Assembly: GCF_000315625.1 (NCBI RefSeq)
Contig: NW_005434573.1
Span: 15,440 to 79,439 of the forward strand
DNA from: Guillardia theta CCMP2712
Taxonomy: Eukaryota > Cryptophyceae > Pyrenomonadales > Geminigeraceae
Length of the DNA stretch: 64,000 bases
Direction of reading: 5' to 3'
In this document: one piece after another, positions 10,590 to 20,999 of the stretch
Position numbering within the stretch: the first letter of the stretch is position 1
How the letters are laid out: every line of letters begins with the position of its first letter
Position numbers and translations under genes: made by a program
Notes under the pieces: model-generated
The model's database searches: none
The model's input: only the letters and a program-made list of their open reading frames with translations
Told to the model about the DNA's origin: nothing

Positions 10590-10600
10590 TGTGGTGCAGC

Positions 10601-11753
10601 TCATTGCATGCTTTCATCATCGTAGGATTGTTCGTACATTGCAGGCTTCACTGTCTTCATCTTGTGCACCATTCGCTGTCTTTTGATCTTCTTCAACATG
10701 TCTTCGACCTGACAACCGTCACAGGAACCCTCACGACCGCAGCTGCTCCTCACCTTCATGATCTGTCTCTGAATCATTATCCTCTTGTTCGCACATTTCT
10801 TCATGATCGCTGGAAGGACAAGATTCAGCAAGCGCTCGATCCCATCCACGATGCTCGTCCTTACCGTGATGACGATTTGTCTTCTCCAACAACCCAGCAG
10901 CGTTGGAGTATTCGTGCAGACGGGTCTCGAGCTCTCTCCTGATCAGCTTCAGTCGAGCTTCTGCCTCCTCCGGCGTTGAGACATTGCCGAGCTCCTGTAC
11001 AATCGTCTTCCTGGAGACAGTCACGTTGTTTGACCCTTGCTTCCTGTCTCCTTCTTGATCAGAGTCTGACCCTCCAGGAGAGTCGTAGTCCTCCACCAGA
11101 GCCTTGGAGTCCTGCATCCTTCCAAAGTCCTCCATGGATACCACGCTGCTCCTCCGCCTTCGCTTGATGACCTTGCGGCGGAAAGTCTCGTCGAACTCAA
11201 CCCCGAAATCTATCTTTGGAGCCGAAGGGCGGCCGAACGCGAGCCTGACCTCGAAGGCGTCGAGCTTCTCATGGAAGTAGAGCATTGTCTGCTCCAGATC
11301 ATCCTTGTCCTGGTTGACTGAGTGGCTCCACTTCAAGGAGCGGAAGCGTTGGGCAGACACGATTCTCGTGACCTCGGACTTTGCCGTCATGAGCTTTGTC
11401 CTGATCTTGGATTCGATGTCGTCTGTCTTTCTGTCTATCTCCAGCGCCTTTGCCTTCGCAGCCTCCACCATCTTCTCTGCTGCAATGACAGCCTCCATCC
11501 TCCTCGTCCAGTAATAGTCCAGCTGCTTCGACGTGGATTTCCCGGGAGCCAAACCTCCCCCGCCATCCTCGTTGGGTTCTGCTTGTGACTCGTCATCGGG
11601 CCCATCTCCCCCCGAGTCAGGACCGGTCACGAGGTTCAGCAGGCTCAGCTGAGAGAGAGGATTCAAAAAATCAGGAAGCTCAAGAAATTTCGCCTCCCCT
11701 TCCTCCTCATCCTCCTCCGCCTCCTCCCTTGCACCGCCGCGCCATAGCGACAT
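10601..11753 (-). CDS. Coiled-coil protein, unknown
   Basis: Three exons on the minus strand: 11753-10865, 10809-10754 and 10708-10601 (introns 55 and 45 nt, both GT-AG, phases 1 and 0), 350 aa. An acidic N-terminus (AREEAEEDEEEGEAKF, LPDFLNPLSQ) is followed by long charged helices (AVIAAEKMVEAAKAKALEIDR; EEAEARLKLIRRELETRLHEY), a basic patch (KVIKRRRRSS) and a Lys-rich end. Length and charge pattern suggest a structural or scaffolding coiled coil. The 5' start is uncertain: upstream sequence is the (GGGA)n tract, and no earlier exon was found. Confidence 0.6.
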
Positions 11754-11878
11754 TTGACAATGGAACGTTACGCCCGACCGTTGAAACAGGGTACCGAGGC
11801 GGGCTTGCAGAGCGTCAGTGAGTTCGGCCCCCGTTCTGAGGAAATGCGAGGAAAGGTGAGGAAATGCGGCGAAAGAGG

Positions 11879-11946
11879 GTGAGGGAGGGAGGGAGGGAGG
11901 GAGGGAGGGAGGGAGGGAGGGAGGGAGGGAGGGAGGGAGGGAGGGA
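11879..11946 (+). repeat. (GGGA)n microsatellite
   Basis: About 17 tandem GGGA units just upstream of the minus-strand coiled-coil gene. On that gene's strand it reads TCCC. Confidence 0.95.
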
Positions 11947-12364
11947 GAAGTAGTGGAGAAGGGAAGAGAGGGAGAGTGAAGGAGTAGATGAGGCGAGAGA
12001 AGAAGAAAGTAGAGAAGGAATGAAGGAGTTGACAAAGAGGTAGACAAGCATGGACACAGGTAGGCAGGTCCTAGGACGGCAGTGCGAGCTAGAAAGGATG
12101 AGTGGTTTGCAGGAGATGAGAATTGAGATGAAGAGAAGTGATTTTAGGCAGAGATTCAGTCATCTGAAGACATTGAAGCATGAAGGACACAAGATCGAAG
12201 GTCAAGCGGGAGTGAACATGATGGGAAACATATTGAACAGAATCAATCTGGATGTGGGTTCTGGGCTGTGCAGTGGAGTGTAGAGACAGGAGAAATAGAC
12301 AAATTATCCATAGGATACCACACCATGCATATTTGCTGCCTTCATATTGACATCTTGTCTCCAG

Positions 12365-12488
12365 ACGTTGTTGGGCATTGCTGTGCTATCAGTTGCGACT
12401 GGCCTCAACAATGCCTGCCTCAATCACCTAAGCGAGAACCCGGTGACGTACAAGACCTGCTTCTTAGCACCTGGATACTGCAGCCCAG
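12365..12488 (+). other. Isolated candidate exon, membrane-protein-like
   Basis: After a CAG acceptor at 12362-12364, an open stretch reads TLLGIAVLSVATGLNNACLN then HLSENPVTYKTCF, ending at a GT at 12489. It faintly recalls a helix of the SLC35/UAA nucleotide-sugar transporters. I found no flanking exons, so it may be a gene fragment or chance. Confidence 0.2.
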
Positions 12489-13076
12489 GTTTGTTTTCCT
12501 CTTCTGCTTTCGTCATCTGATTTGAGATCAGGAGCCGACAGGTTGTTTTGTGAAACCCGCCATTCATATTTGCGGTATTTGATTGGTTGCAAACACCCAG
12601 ATCATGTTCCATGGCCAACTCGTTGCGCCGTCGTTCTGTCTGTGCGCGAAGGTCTCTGTCGAAGATAAAGATGAATAGCAACGATGTTGGCCAGAAGAGT
12701 TCCAAGAGAACAGTGATTTGATGCACGACATGCCCAATGGCTAAAGCTTTCGATCAGGAGAGTTTGCTCTCGCCGGAACAAGGAGCGATGATTTTGAAGC
12801 AGTTTGCAGATGATGTAAGATGGATTCGAGTGCTGTGAAGGCTCCTGATCTTGCTGGTGTAAAGCTAAACAGAAAAGACGATGAAATATCTGCTGAGCCA
12901 ACCTCGAAGAAATCTGAAAAGCAAGCAGGAAGCAAGACAAAGAAAAAGGCGAGGACCTGCCTTGTGCTTAAAATTGCATTCTTACCTCCATGTAAGGCTT
13001 CATCAGTTGCGCCGGATGCTTCTTCGGTAGCGTTGGTATGGGCAGGAGCCGTGCCAGTGAACAGCTCTTTCTAGAT

Positions 13077-14518
13077 TGGGACCGCAGAGCTGTTGGAGTT
13101 TTCAAGGAACGGGCACCTTTTCCTCCCAGACATGTTGAGCATTGCAGGCATCTTATGCTGACTACATGTTCAAGACTTGATTGACCAGAGTCGCCAGGAG
13201 TGTCGGCGACTGATCTCTATGATACCCTGGAGGATGCGTTCTACGACAAGAGGCTAGAGGTGAAAGAGCAGTGAGGCATCGCTTATCGTCAGCAGCTCTT
13301 GATACTGTCTGCCAGGCGTTTGTGCAGAAGCTGAGGGTCTTTGGGGTTGACGAGAAGACAATCAAAAAGATCAACGATCCGGATGAGGTAGTGATGTTAC
13401 TTCACATGTGATGTTACATCACATGTGATGTTGAGGTTAAATGTGACAGGCATACGGGCTCTTGCAAGACCTCTGCGAAGATGAAGGTTTCGAAATTCCC
13501 TTCTGGCAGCTTTTCAATCCCCACCGAGTGTGCCAGCTGACTTGAGGGAGATGCTGTGGAATAACCAAGTCTTAGGATGACAGACCATACGCTTCCCTGC
13601 TGAATAAGATCTGCCTCAACAAGGTTGCTCTACCATAGCAATCGTTTGCTTGCTCTGACACGTCTGCCATCTAGGGGATCGGCAAGCTCGCTGCTGATCT
13701 TCTTGGAGTGGACTCCGTCATGTTGTACCAGGCAAAGCAGCCTCTTCCTCATGTCTGTATCGTGTGAATGTTCTTTGGCAGACGTGCGCGTTCATAAAGG
13801 AGCCAGGACACGGCGAGACTGCCTGGCACAGGTGAGCCATAGCTGAGCAGTCAATCGTTGACATGGCTGTCAAAGTGATCTCAACACGTCACCTTTCGAC
13901 ACAAACGACATGCTCACCTTCTGGTTGAGTTCCCCTCCGACCTCTTGACACAGTTGACACCCATTGCAGGATTTCTGTCACGCCCGTCAAGGACCTCGAC
14001 GACTCTCCCTTAGAGTTTGCCTCCGGTAGTTGCATTGCAACGGCCTCAACGTCTTGACTCGGGGTCAACAGGCTCCCACAGGGACTTTGCGCTGCCTTAC
14101 TGGTACTCCAACGAAGGCATGATGAACCTTGAGGACAGGGACTATCCTGTTGCCTCCCACGCTCCTCTGGCTCCTGGTCCGTCCCTCTTGTCTCGGATAT
14201 CAACTTGTCCTGAAAGTCAGACTGCAGGGGATGCGACGGCTCATCATGGCTGGGTGAACGAATCATGGAGGGATGACCGTGTTGTGTTTGGTGAACAACC
14301 TACCTTCAGGTACTCCATGCCGCTCCTCCAAACCTCTCCGAGGACACAAGGATCGCCTTCACCATCGCATACGTCAAGACAGGTAAAGCGCAGCCCCGCA
14401 GCAACGACACAGATGTTAAGACATTGCAGGTGCCAAGAGGATTCCAAAGAAGGGGCTGAGGAGAAATCCCGACGACGAGGATTTGGAGGTCCATCCTCCT
14501 CCTCCTACTGTCTCTTAG
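13077..14518 (+). CDS. Phytanoyl-CoA dioxygenase (PhyH)-like protein, many small exons
   Basis: At least ten short exons with introns of about 40-70 nt can be joined. In order they give AELLEFSRNGHLFLPDML; SATDLYDTLEDAFYDKRLE; ALDTVCQAFVQKLRVFG; LLQDLCEDEGFEIPFW; GIGKLAADLLGVDSVMLYQ; TCAFIKEPGHGETAWH; SDLNTSPFDTNDMLTFW; ISVTPVKD...LEFASGSHRDFALPYW; RDYPVASHAPLAPGDATAHH; GWVLHAAPPNLSEDTRIAFT; then IAYVKTGAKRI and a Pro-rich end. The order matches PhyH Fe(II)/2-oxoglutarate oxygenases: the H-x-D pair is WHSD, the distal His lies in HHGWVLHA and the 2OG Arg in DTRIAF. The substrate cannot be read from sequence. The 5' end is unresolved: a Lys-rich segment from 12820 and an exon with LLSPEQGAMILKQFADD near 12760 may belong. 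One junction near 13130 may use a GC donor. Confidence 0.7.
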
Positions 14519-14882
14519 CCAGCTGATGCGTCTCAGGGGTACTCCGCGTGGATAAAAGATGTAGCGCCAGGTTGTCAACATTTCGTTCCCCCGATTGCGT
14601 GTAACATTTCGTAGGCCGCCCAATCAAGCATGCGATGCTCCCGGTGGTTTTCAGTAGGAAAGAATGAATCGCATAGGAACGGGCGATCCGCAATGGCAGG
14701 ATTCTTCATAACATACCTTATGTTTGTTGTCTCTTGTCTGTGTGTGTTCAAAACACGTTTACACGTGAGACCGTCTCAGTGTTGTTAAATGAAAAACAAA
14801 CTTTACTGTGGTCAAATCTGATCGCTTGCGAGAAGACTTCTTTTCTCTGATCATCACATTCTTTCTCGAGCATCATAGAAGC

Positions 14883-15074
14883 ATGTTACTCAATCCAGAC
14901 ACATTGAAGAAGGCATACTCTAGTGAGACGGCTCTCGAAATCCTGAGAGAAAACAACATTCAGGTGCTATCCTTATCAGAGATAGACCCCGATATGGAAT
15001 ACAAAATAGAAGAGATTAAGAAGAAGTATGCTGAGAGATATTCTGGCTATGATATCGTGTTTATAAAACAATAA
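14883..15074 (+). CDS. Small hypothetical protein
   Basis: 63 codons from ATG 14883, charged and helical (LKKAYSSETALEILRENN; YKIEEIKKKYAERYSGYD), ending FIKQ. An upstream extension (to 14808) looks like intron sequence ending CATAG, so this may be a last exon. It is more AT-rich than its neighbours. Its stop codon abuts the stop of the minus-strand gene at 15075. Confidence 0.35.
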   Translation: MLLNPDTLKKAYSSETALEILRENNIQVLSLSEIDPDMEYKIEEIKKKYAERYSGYDIVFIKQ

Positions 15075-15245
15075 TCAATCCAAACACTTAAATTTAAGCG
15101 ACTCTTGAAAGATCTTATCCTTCTCCTCCTCAGACATTGTCTGCCAATTTGGACCAAACATTAGCCTATTCTGCATATCAACAGATATCTTTCCATTATT
15201 CCCACTGCTCGTTGATTGCTCAGATCTTGCTTGTTCCCGATCCAT
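15075..15245 (-). CDS. Small hypothetical protein or terminal exon
   Basis: 56 codons from ATG 15245 (MDREQARSEQSTSS...), then NRLMFGPNWQTMSEEEKDKI and a Lys-rich end. It reads as soluble and helical. Upstream frame changes suggest more exons toward 15430. The stop lies immediately next to the plus-strand stop at 15072-15074. Confidence 0.35.
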   Translation of the reverse strand: MDREQARSEQSTSSGNNGKISVDMQNRLMFGPNWQTMSEEEKDKIFQESLKFKCLD

Positions 15246-15902
15246 TGTTGAAATTCCCAGATGACGTTGATAAGAGATTGGTACAGATGTTCAAGCTTGT
15301 TTACTTCAAGCAATCCAGTCTCACAGACACCGTACACCTCGTTCTCCTTTCCCTGTCCTACGTGTGAGCGGCCCGTCTTCCTCTTCGTCGGTCCCTTAAA
15401 GAGGGACTGCCTGGTCCTAGGAACTACCACTACCGGTACTCTACGCTTCGTATCTGCGATATGATCCTCCGACCGGTCCGAGTCCTAGTCTCATAGCAAG
15501 AAGGCTTCCTGAGAAAGAGTCATAGGCTTGACATGACTAGGTCTTCGATTCCCATCCAACGCTCTCTGTGAAGTTGATATAGCTGCTCCCTTGACCTTGA
15601 CAGGTCCTGTGTGTCCCTAGGATATGCTGGGAGATGGCTGGTCATAATCAACCTCGCCTCAGAGCACTGGCATCCGTTATTTCAAGGCGCCATGCTCAGC
15701 GTCGGCGGCTTCAAGTTGGATCCCCTGTGGATCAGCAGGGGGGGAGGGGAGGGGAGCGGAAGGGCGGAAGAGGAGGGGAAAGGCAGGGCGGGAGATACGC
15801 ACATAGAAACAAAGGCGCGTCTGTTGTGCTATGGGCTGGACGGGAAGGTAAGCGGAGGCGTGTGGGGCAGTGCAGGGGCTGAGCAGTTTGCAGCTGATCA
15901 CC

Positions 15903-16649
15903 ATGAGCGACTTTGATCACTTCGATCGGCATAATCCCATCTCAGACTCAATGTACAAGGAGATGGAACAAGTTTGCACGTGGTACCTGCTCAACGGAGA
16001 CGAAGTGCAGTGGAGAAGGTTGGAGGGCAGGCGCAAGTCGATTGAAGAGGACATCGCTAGATTGAAGAAGGAAGCTCCTTCGGCAGAGGTGGTTCGGTTG
16101 CTGAAGGAGAAGGTGAGGCAGCTGAAGATGCTGTGCGAGGAAGAAGAGTATTGCAAGGACGGGTTTGTCAAAGTGGGAGTGGAGATTTCTTTGAATGGCA
16201 GAGAGGTGAAGAAGGATCCGGCAGAAGCGCTGGAGGCAGACGCATCAGTGTCCATTCCAGCTGTCATCCGAGCTCGCCCTCGACGAATAGGTCTGGGAGA
16301 TGGAGTCTTGATCAACGTCCTATGCTACAGCAACACGGAGAGATCATTGCTGGACCGCTTCAGCGCGTTCCTTCCGTTGGGTACAGAGCCAGGGGATAAC
16401 GGACAAAACACCATGACGGTCGGAGACATGATCAAGATTTTTGGCAACATTTTGATGCAGAGGGGGCTGAACCGGGAGTCCATGACCAGTCAGTCCCGCC
16501 TGTACCACTACAAACGAACTTTGGATCAGGCGATGCTGGCTAAAGACATCTTCGTCTTCAGATCTACTGGAGATATTCTGAGCGCGGAGGAGATAGAGCT
16601 TTACTTGTTCGAGGGGAAGGAGAGGGAGGGGGGGGAGGAGGAGGAATGA
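15903..16649 (+). CDS. Hypothetical protein with coiled coil
   Basis: Single open exon of 248 codons from MSDFDHFDRHNP. Residues about 20-85 are helical and coiled-coil-like (WRRLEGRRKSIEEDIARLKK; EVVRLLKEKVRQLKML). The middle has a beta-like section (VIRARPRRIGLGDGVLINVL) and the end is acidic (KEREGGEEEE). No family was recognised. Upstream DNA (15600-15900) is purine-rich and ends in a short leader. Confidence 0.6.
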   Translation: MSDFDHFDRHNPISDSMYKEMEQVCTWYLLNGDEVQWRRLEGRRKSIEEDIARLKKEAPSAEVVRLLKEKVRQLKMLCEEEEYCKDGFVKVGVEISLNGREVKKDPAEALEADASVSIPAVIRARPRRIGLGDGVLINVLCYSNTERSLLDRFSAFLPLGTEPGDNGQNTMTVGDMIKIFGNILMQRGLNRESMTSQSRLYHYKRTLDQAMLAKDIFVFRSTGDILSAEEIELYLFEGKEREGGEEEE

Positions 16650-16970
16650 TCGGGAGCGGATTCTTTCCATGCCGCATCCAGATTTTAATCAGCCTGTTAT
16701 CATCACGAACACAGCTTCTCTGCCAACTTAGTAATCCTTTCAGCCTGATATGGATCGCATCGATAGGTCGGTGCTCAATTTTCCTTCACTTGTGCTTCGA
16801 GTGACGAATCAGTGAATCTACTTTTAATCCTAAAGGAAAAGCTTTTAAACAATGGGATTTGCATCAATCACAAACTGTGAAGGCACTTGAAAAATGAAAT
16901 TGAATGAATCAATGATAAAAAACTTGTGAGTAATGAATTGCAGCCTTTCAGTGGACTTCCCCGCACGTCC

Positions 16971-18392
16971 TCAGATCCGTCGTACCTGAACGCTCCCCTC
17001 CACAGGTTTGAGCGTAAGGAAATATTCTGGCCGAGGCCTCTTGCCAAGCACGAACTCGTACCGCAGAATGAGCTGATGAAGGATTTTCCTGATCTGCATG
17101 GAAGCTAGCCGCTGCCCAACACAGTTCCTAGAGCCCACGGAGAAGGGAAACACCGCCTCCTCCAGCTTCTTCCTTTGCGACCCTTCCTCGCTCCACCTCT
17201 CGGGGATGAACTCGTCTGCTCGGTCGATCCATGCAGACCTGAAAATCGCGAAGAACGGCACTAGGCACGTCTCCCCCCTTGGAATGATCTTACCATCCTC
17301 AAGCTCTACATCGTGCTGGAGTTGGCGGATTGACCCCTGTGCTGCCACAGGCCATAAACGCATTCCCTCCTGGATGACGTAGCCGAGGTACTTGGAGTCG
17401 GGCCCGTGGAGCTCCAGATCTTTGCGGAGTTTACTCTGGACGTCAAGGTTTGCGCTGAGCTCGTAGAGGATCCAGGAGAGAGTGTACGCTGACGTGTCAT
17501 GCCCGGCGACCATGAAGGTGACAATGTCGGCGCAGATTGCCCTATCGTCGGGGTATTGGTTTCGATTCAGGAAGCTGATGAGCGAGGAGTCGTCGTCCGA
17601 TTGCCGGGAGCGGTAGAAATCGAGCACACGCTGCGCCTGCTTCATGAGCTCCTTGGACGCGCTTCTTGCACGCGCCACAGCAGGCAGGAAGAGCATCCAC
17701 GAGCGGAACGGGATGATAGGCTGCTTGAGAGCATATTCCTTGAGGCAGATCTCGATGTTCTGCAGGAACTGCATACCCTCCGACTCATCGCCCATCGTCA
17801 TAGTGTTCATCTGGAAGCCCTTGAACGCTGCGTCTGCAATCAGATCGATGAAGAATCGCAGCATGAGAACGTCGGCGGCGAAAGAAGCCCCGCTCCTGCT
17901 ATGTTCATCCAGCACGGTAAACAGCTTCTCCACGTGTGAGTTCACCTTGTCCATCGTCTTGCTGATGTTTAGGGAGGAGAACGCTCCAGCGCACCCTTTC
18001 CTCGTCCACTTCCACCCATCCCTGGGGCCCTCCCCGTCACTGCTCTTGGTCAGGATGGTCGGCTCCCCATCAGTCAACCTCTGAAGGAACTTGTAGGACT
18101 GCGCCTTCTCCAAGTCGTGCTCCAGGATCTCCCTAGCCGCCTTGTACTCGGTCACGACCACCACCTTGCGGGCCAGGGGCAGCCAGATGTCGAAGACGCT
18201 CCCGTACCGCAGCGCCACCTCATGGACCCAGATGGGAGCACAGCTGCTGACAAGGCGGATCAAAGCGCTGAAATACTCCTTGTGCACTCCGGGCCGGGGG
18301 AGGAGGGAGACGGTTATCTGGTAGGCAGTGCGCACGGACAGGCAGACGGCTAAGGTACCAACGACCGTGTTGGTGAGCTGGGAGTGAAACAT
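16971..18392 (-). CDS. Cytochrome P450, intronless
   Basis: A single 473-codon frame. The N-terminus has a hydrophobic anchor (TVVGTLAVCLSVRTAYQITV), implying membrane attachment. Landmarks in order: I-helix oxygen-binding AGHDTSAYT; K-helix ExxR in IQEGMRLWP; the PERF-like region with FIPERW; and the heme loop FSVGSRNCVG, whose Cys ligates the heme iron. Length is slightly short of the usual 490-520 aa, but all core motifs are present. It is a monooxygenase; the substrate cannot be inferred. It is unusual here in lacking introns, as do the ABCG and isocitrate dehydrogenase genes. Confidence 0.93.
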   Translation of the reverse strand: MFHSQLTNTVVGTLAVCLSVRTAYQITVSLLPRPGVHKEYFSALIRLVSSCAPIWVHEVALRYGSVFDIWLPLARKVVVVTEYKAAREILEHDLEKAQSYKFLQRLTDGEPTILTKSSDGEGPRDGWKWTRKGCAGAFSSLNISKTMDKVNSHVEKLFTVLDEHSRSGASFAADVLMLRFFIDLIADAAFKGFQMNTMTMGDESEGMQFLQNIEICLKEYALKQPIIPFRSWMLFLPAVARARSASKELMKQAQRVLDFYRSRQSDDDSSLISFLNRNQYPDDRAICADIVTFMVAGHDTSAYTLSWILYELSANLDVQSKLRKDLELHGPDSKYLGYVIQEGMRLWPVAAQGSIRQLQHDVELEDGKIIPRGETCLVPFFAIFRSAWIDRADEFIPERWSEEGSQRKKLEEAVFPFSVGSRNCVGQRLASMQIRKILHQLILRYEFVLGKRPRPEYFLTLKPVEGSVQVRRI

Positions 18393-18449
18393 GCTGTAAG
18401 GAGTGGCGGCAGGAGTGCGAAGGCTGCCGACTGGTGGATGTTCCTGTCA

Positions 18450-19340
18450 CAAGGATGTCAACTTAAGCCATGAAAAGATCTCAGAGAAATCCTCAGTATC
18501 GGCGCTATCTCAGAGACAGGCACTGTGACTCGCTCATGCTCAAGGGCAGGATGAGTGATTGCACAGCTATGTTGATGTGAGGTGCCCAGCAGAGCAATGA
18601 ATCTAATGCATGAGGTGCAAAAGAGAAATACAAACAAGTGGAGCAGGGGAGGAGAAGAGAAAGGCAGCAGCTTTCATGTTACGCGAGAAGAAAGGAGGGA
18701 AGAGGAGGCGCTTTTACAGGAACAAGAAGGGGAAATAAACAAGGGCAAGTGTGAGGCAGGAAGAGCAGCGTTATAGCAAGGAACCAAGAGCCTACAAGTA
18801 AGATAGGGAGCAACGCAAGACAAGCAAGGGGTGGTGACTGTACGACAATGAAGAGGATGAGAGCAATGAGAGGAGAATGCCGAGTTGCTGGAGAGGAGAG
18901 CCAGGTGTCGGTGGGGAGGGGGCGGCGGCGGTTGGGGGGAGGGGAGGATGGGAGGTGGAGGGGGGGGTTTGGTGGGGAGGGGGAAGGGGGAGGGGAAGGA
19001 TATGGATATGCCGTGACTGGTGGAAATAACGCAACAGTTGATGACTGGCCTATTTTAAAAAGTATTAAATTGCTCTGTAACGGTTTGATCGATTGTAACG
19101 GTCGGTATTTCCGGGCAACATGGCGTCGTCGGGCTGTAGTAGCTTCCAGGGCACCGTCCAGCCGAGCTAGCGAGCTCTGACTTCAGCTAAACTCCAGCTG
19201 GTATCGACCTCTCTGTTATCATCCCCGTCTTGACTGCTCAAGCCCCACCGCCTCCTCTCTTTCCAGCACCACCACCACCACCACCAAGCAGCTTACCCAT
19301 CTCGACTACTTTCGTGCTGAGGGAGTAAGTTCTCCGAAGG
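18450..19340. other. Intergenic, purine-rich
   Basis: 18560-19010 is G/A-rich, including GGGGAGGGGGCGGCGG-type runs. 19270-19290 has a CACCACCACC run. No gene was supported; the 3' part is the probable promoter of the gene at 19346. Confidence 0.6.
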
Positions 19341-19345
19341 AGAGG

Positions 19346-20798
19346 ATGATGGCTGGGAAAACGAGGACAGCTGCTGCTTCAGATAGGAAATTGCGACATA
19401 TTTCAGCAGCCATGCTTGTGGTGGCGGGTGTAGTCTGCGTCCTGCTCCTCGTTCCCAATGCTGGGCGAGCTCCAACGTCTCTTCTCTCACGCAGAGAGAT
19501 GTCGAGGCTCCTTCGTGGGTTTGAGAACGAGCTCAAGTAGCCACCCCCCTCATCCTTTTGCTTTTCCGTCCCTCGAAAACCCCCTTCCTCTCCGACCTTT
19601 CCCACCCACCCCCTTCAGTCCTGGCATGGCCTGATCTTCACTCTTTCTAGGTCGGAGAGAAGAACAGAAGCTGAGGGGGAGGTTGCGAACGATAGGAAGG
19701 TGACCTTGCTCGCTTCCATACCACAGCAGAGTTGTGAAGGTGGGTGCAGCTGGAGATGGAGGAGAACATGTCGGTTCGTGGCAAATTGCTGAAGTTCAAA
19801 CGAGCTTTTCATGGCCAGGTAGGTCAAGCTCTTAGCGCAAGCTGTTGATGACGACGCAGATTGAGCGCCAGGACAAACAACTGGAAACCAAGATGCTGCA
19901 GACCGCACACTCTGAGAAGAACATAATCGGTGCCCTCCAGAGCAAGCTGCAGAAGTTCGAAGAACACGTGGTAAGTGAGCTCCTCATCATTTGAAGCTTG
20001 ATGATGTTCAGCTCGCTGACTGTTTGCCTGACCAGAGTGAGCAAATCTTGCACTTGGAGACGAAGGAGGAGAAGCTTGCGGATGCTGAGGTTGAATCACA
20101 TAGTGTGATGGGCTGCCCGTGATGGCTGGAGGCAGGAGAGGATCGCTGCTACGGACAAGAGAGACGGCGACCTTCCCAGCAAGAGAGCGAGGCCCGAGAG
20201 AATAGTGAAGGAGGATACTCATGGCAGCCAACGACGGTGATGCTGTCTCTTGTGCATTACTTTCTTGATTTTAGTCCAGACGTCCTTCTCTGCCGCCTCT
20301 CGCACATGATGTGGTTAGAAGTCTTTCAGATCCTTGTTGTGCCGCTTTTATGGCTTATGATGTTTCCGCAGCATCCAGCGCGTTCACACTTGAAACTTGA
20401 GAAAGAGCTGAAGGTATATTATGCACGTGGATGTCACATTATCTGATCATGGTGAACAGGAAAAGAATCAGCTGATAAAGAGCCTGGAGAAGAAGCTGAA
20501 ACTAGCTCAAGTACAGCCGGCGGGGAAGAAAACGAATGCAGCAAAGGAAGAGAAAAGTGTAGCGCATCCCTTAACAGATCAGGTTTGGTGGTGAGTAGAG
20601 AGGGTGTTGTGTTTTGACTACCACTCAGAAGCATCTGAAGCACCGCAAGCAGCAAGTGAACACAGCTGAAATGATCGCTGGTAAGGGTTCTGCATGCCTT
20701 ATTGACCAATCCTGACGAAGATCCTTGTAGCTTTGCGAAACATTGCAGAGAAGGCTGGGTATGATTTGATCCCAAATGGAGTCAAGATTGACAAATAA
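19346..20798 (+). CDS. Membrane-anchored coiled-coil protein, multi-exon
   Basis: The first exon (from MMAGKTRTAAASDRK) carries one transmembrane helix (AAMLVVAGVVCVLLLVP). Small exons follow, joined over 25-60-nt GT-AG introns: RGFENELKSERRTEAEGE; LEMEENMSVRGKLLKFKRAF; ERQDKQLETKMLQTAHSEKN then ALQSKLQKFEEHV; SEQILHLETKEEKLADAE; EKNQLIKSLEKKLKLAQ; KHLKHRKQQVNTAEMIA; and a conserved-looking end LRNIAEKAGYDLIPNGVKID with stop at 20796-20798. Most of the protein is heptad-like coiled coil, with a short cytosolic N-terminus, one membrane pass and a long rod. Some junctions between 20100 and 20400 are unresolved. No family was recognised. Confidence 0.55.
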
Positions 20799-20999
20799 TT
20801 GCAATGAGGAAGACCCAGCCCTCAATCTTATTGTTTCACCTGTCCATGTACAGAGCACGCAAAGAAAAAAAGAAAACCAGTCTTCTGAAACAACAGCAAT
20901 GGCTGCTATCTGTATCCTCTCATTCATTTCTACATTCGCGGCCGAAATCGGCACCATCATCAAGAAGCAGAATCATGGTCACATATGTACAACATTCTT

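Noticed and set aside
10017-12047. The two convergent coiled-coil genes as an inverted duplication
   Set aside because: Both are Ala/Glu/Lys-rich helical proteins, but I could not find a convincing residue-by-residue match beyond composition.
12365-12488. Assigning a nucleotide-sugar transporter gene at 12.4 kb
   Set aside because: Only one exon-like segment with weak resemblance; no neighbouring helices found.
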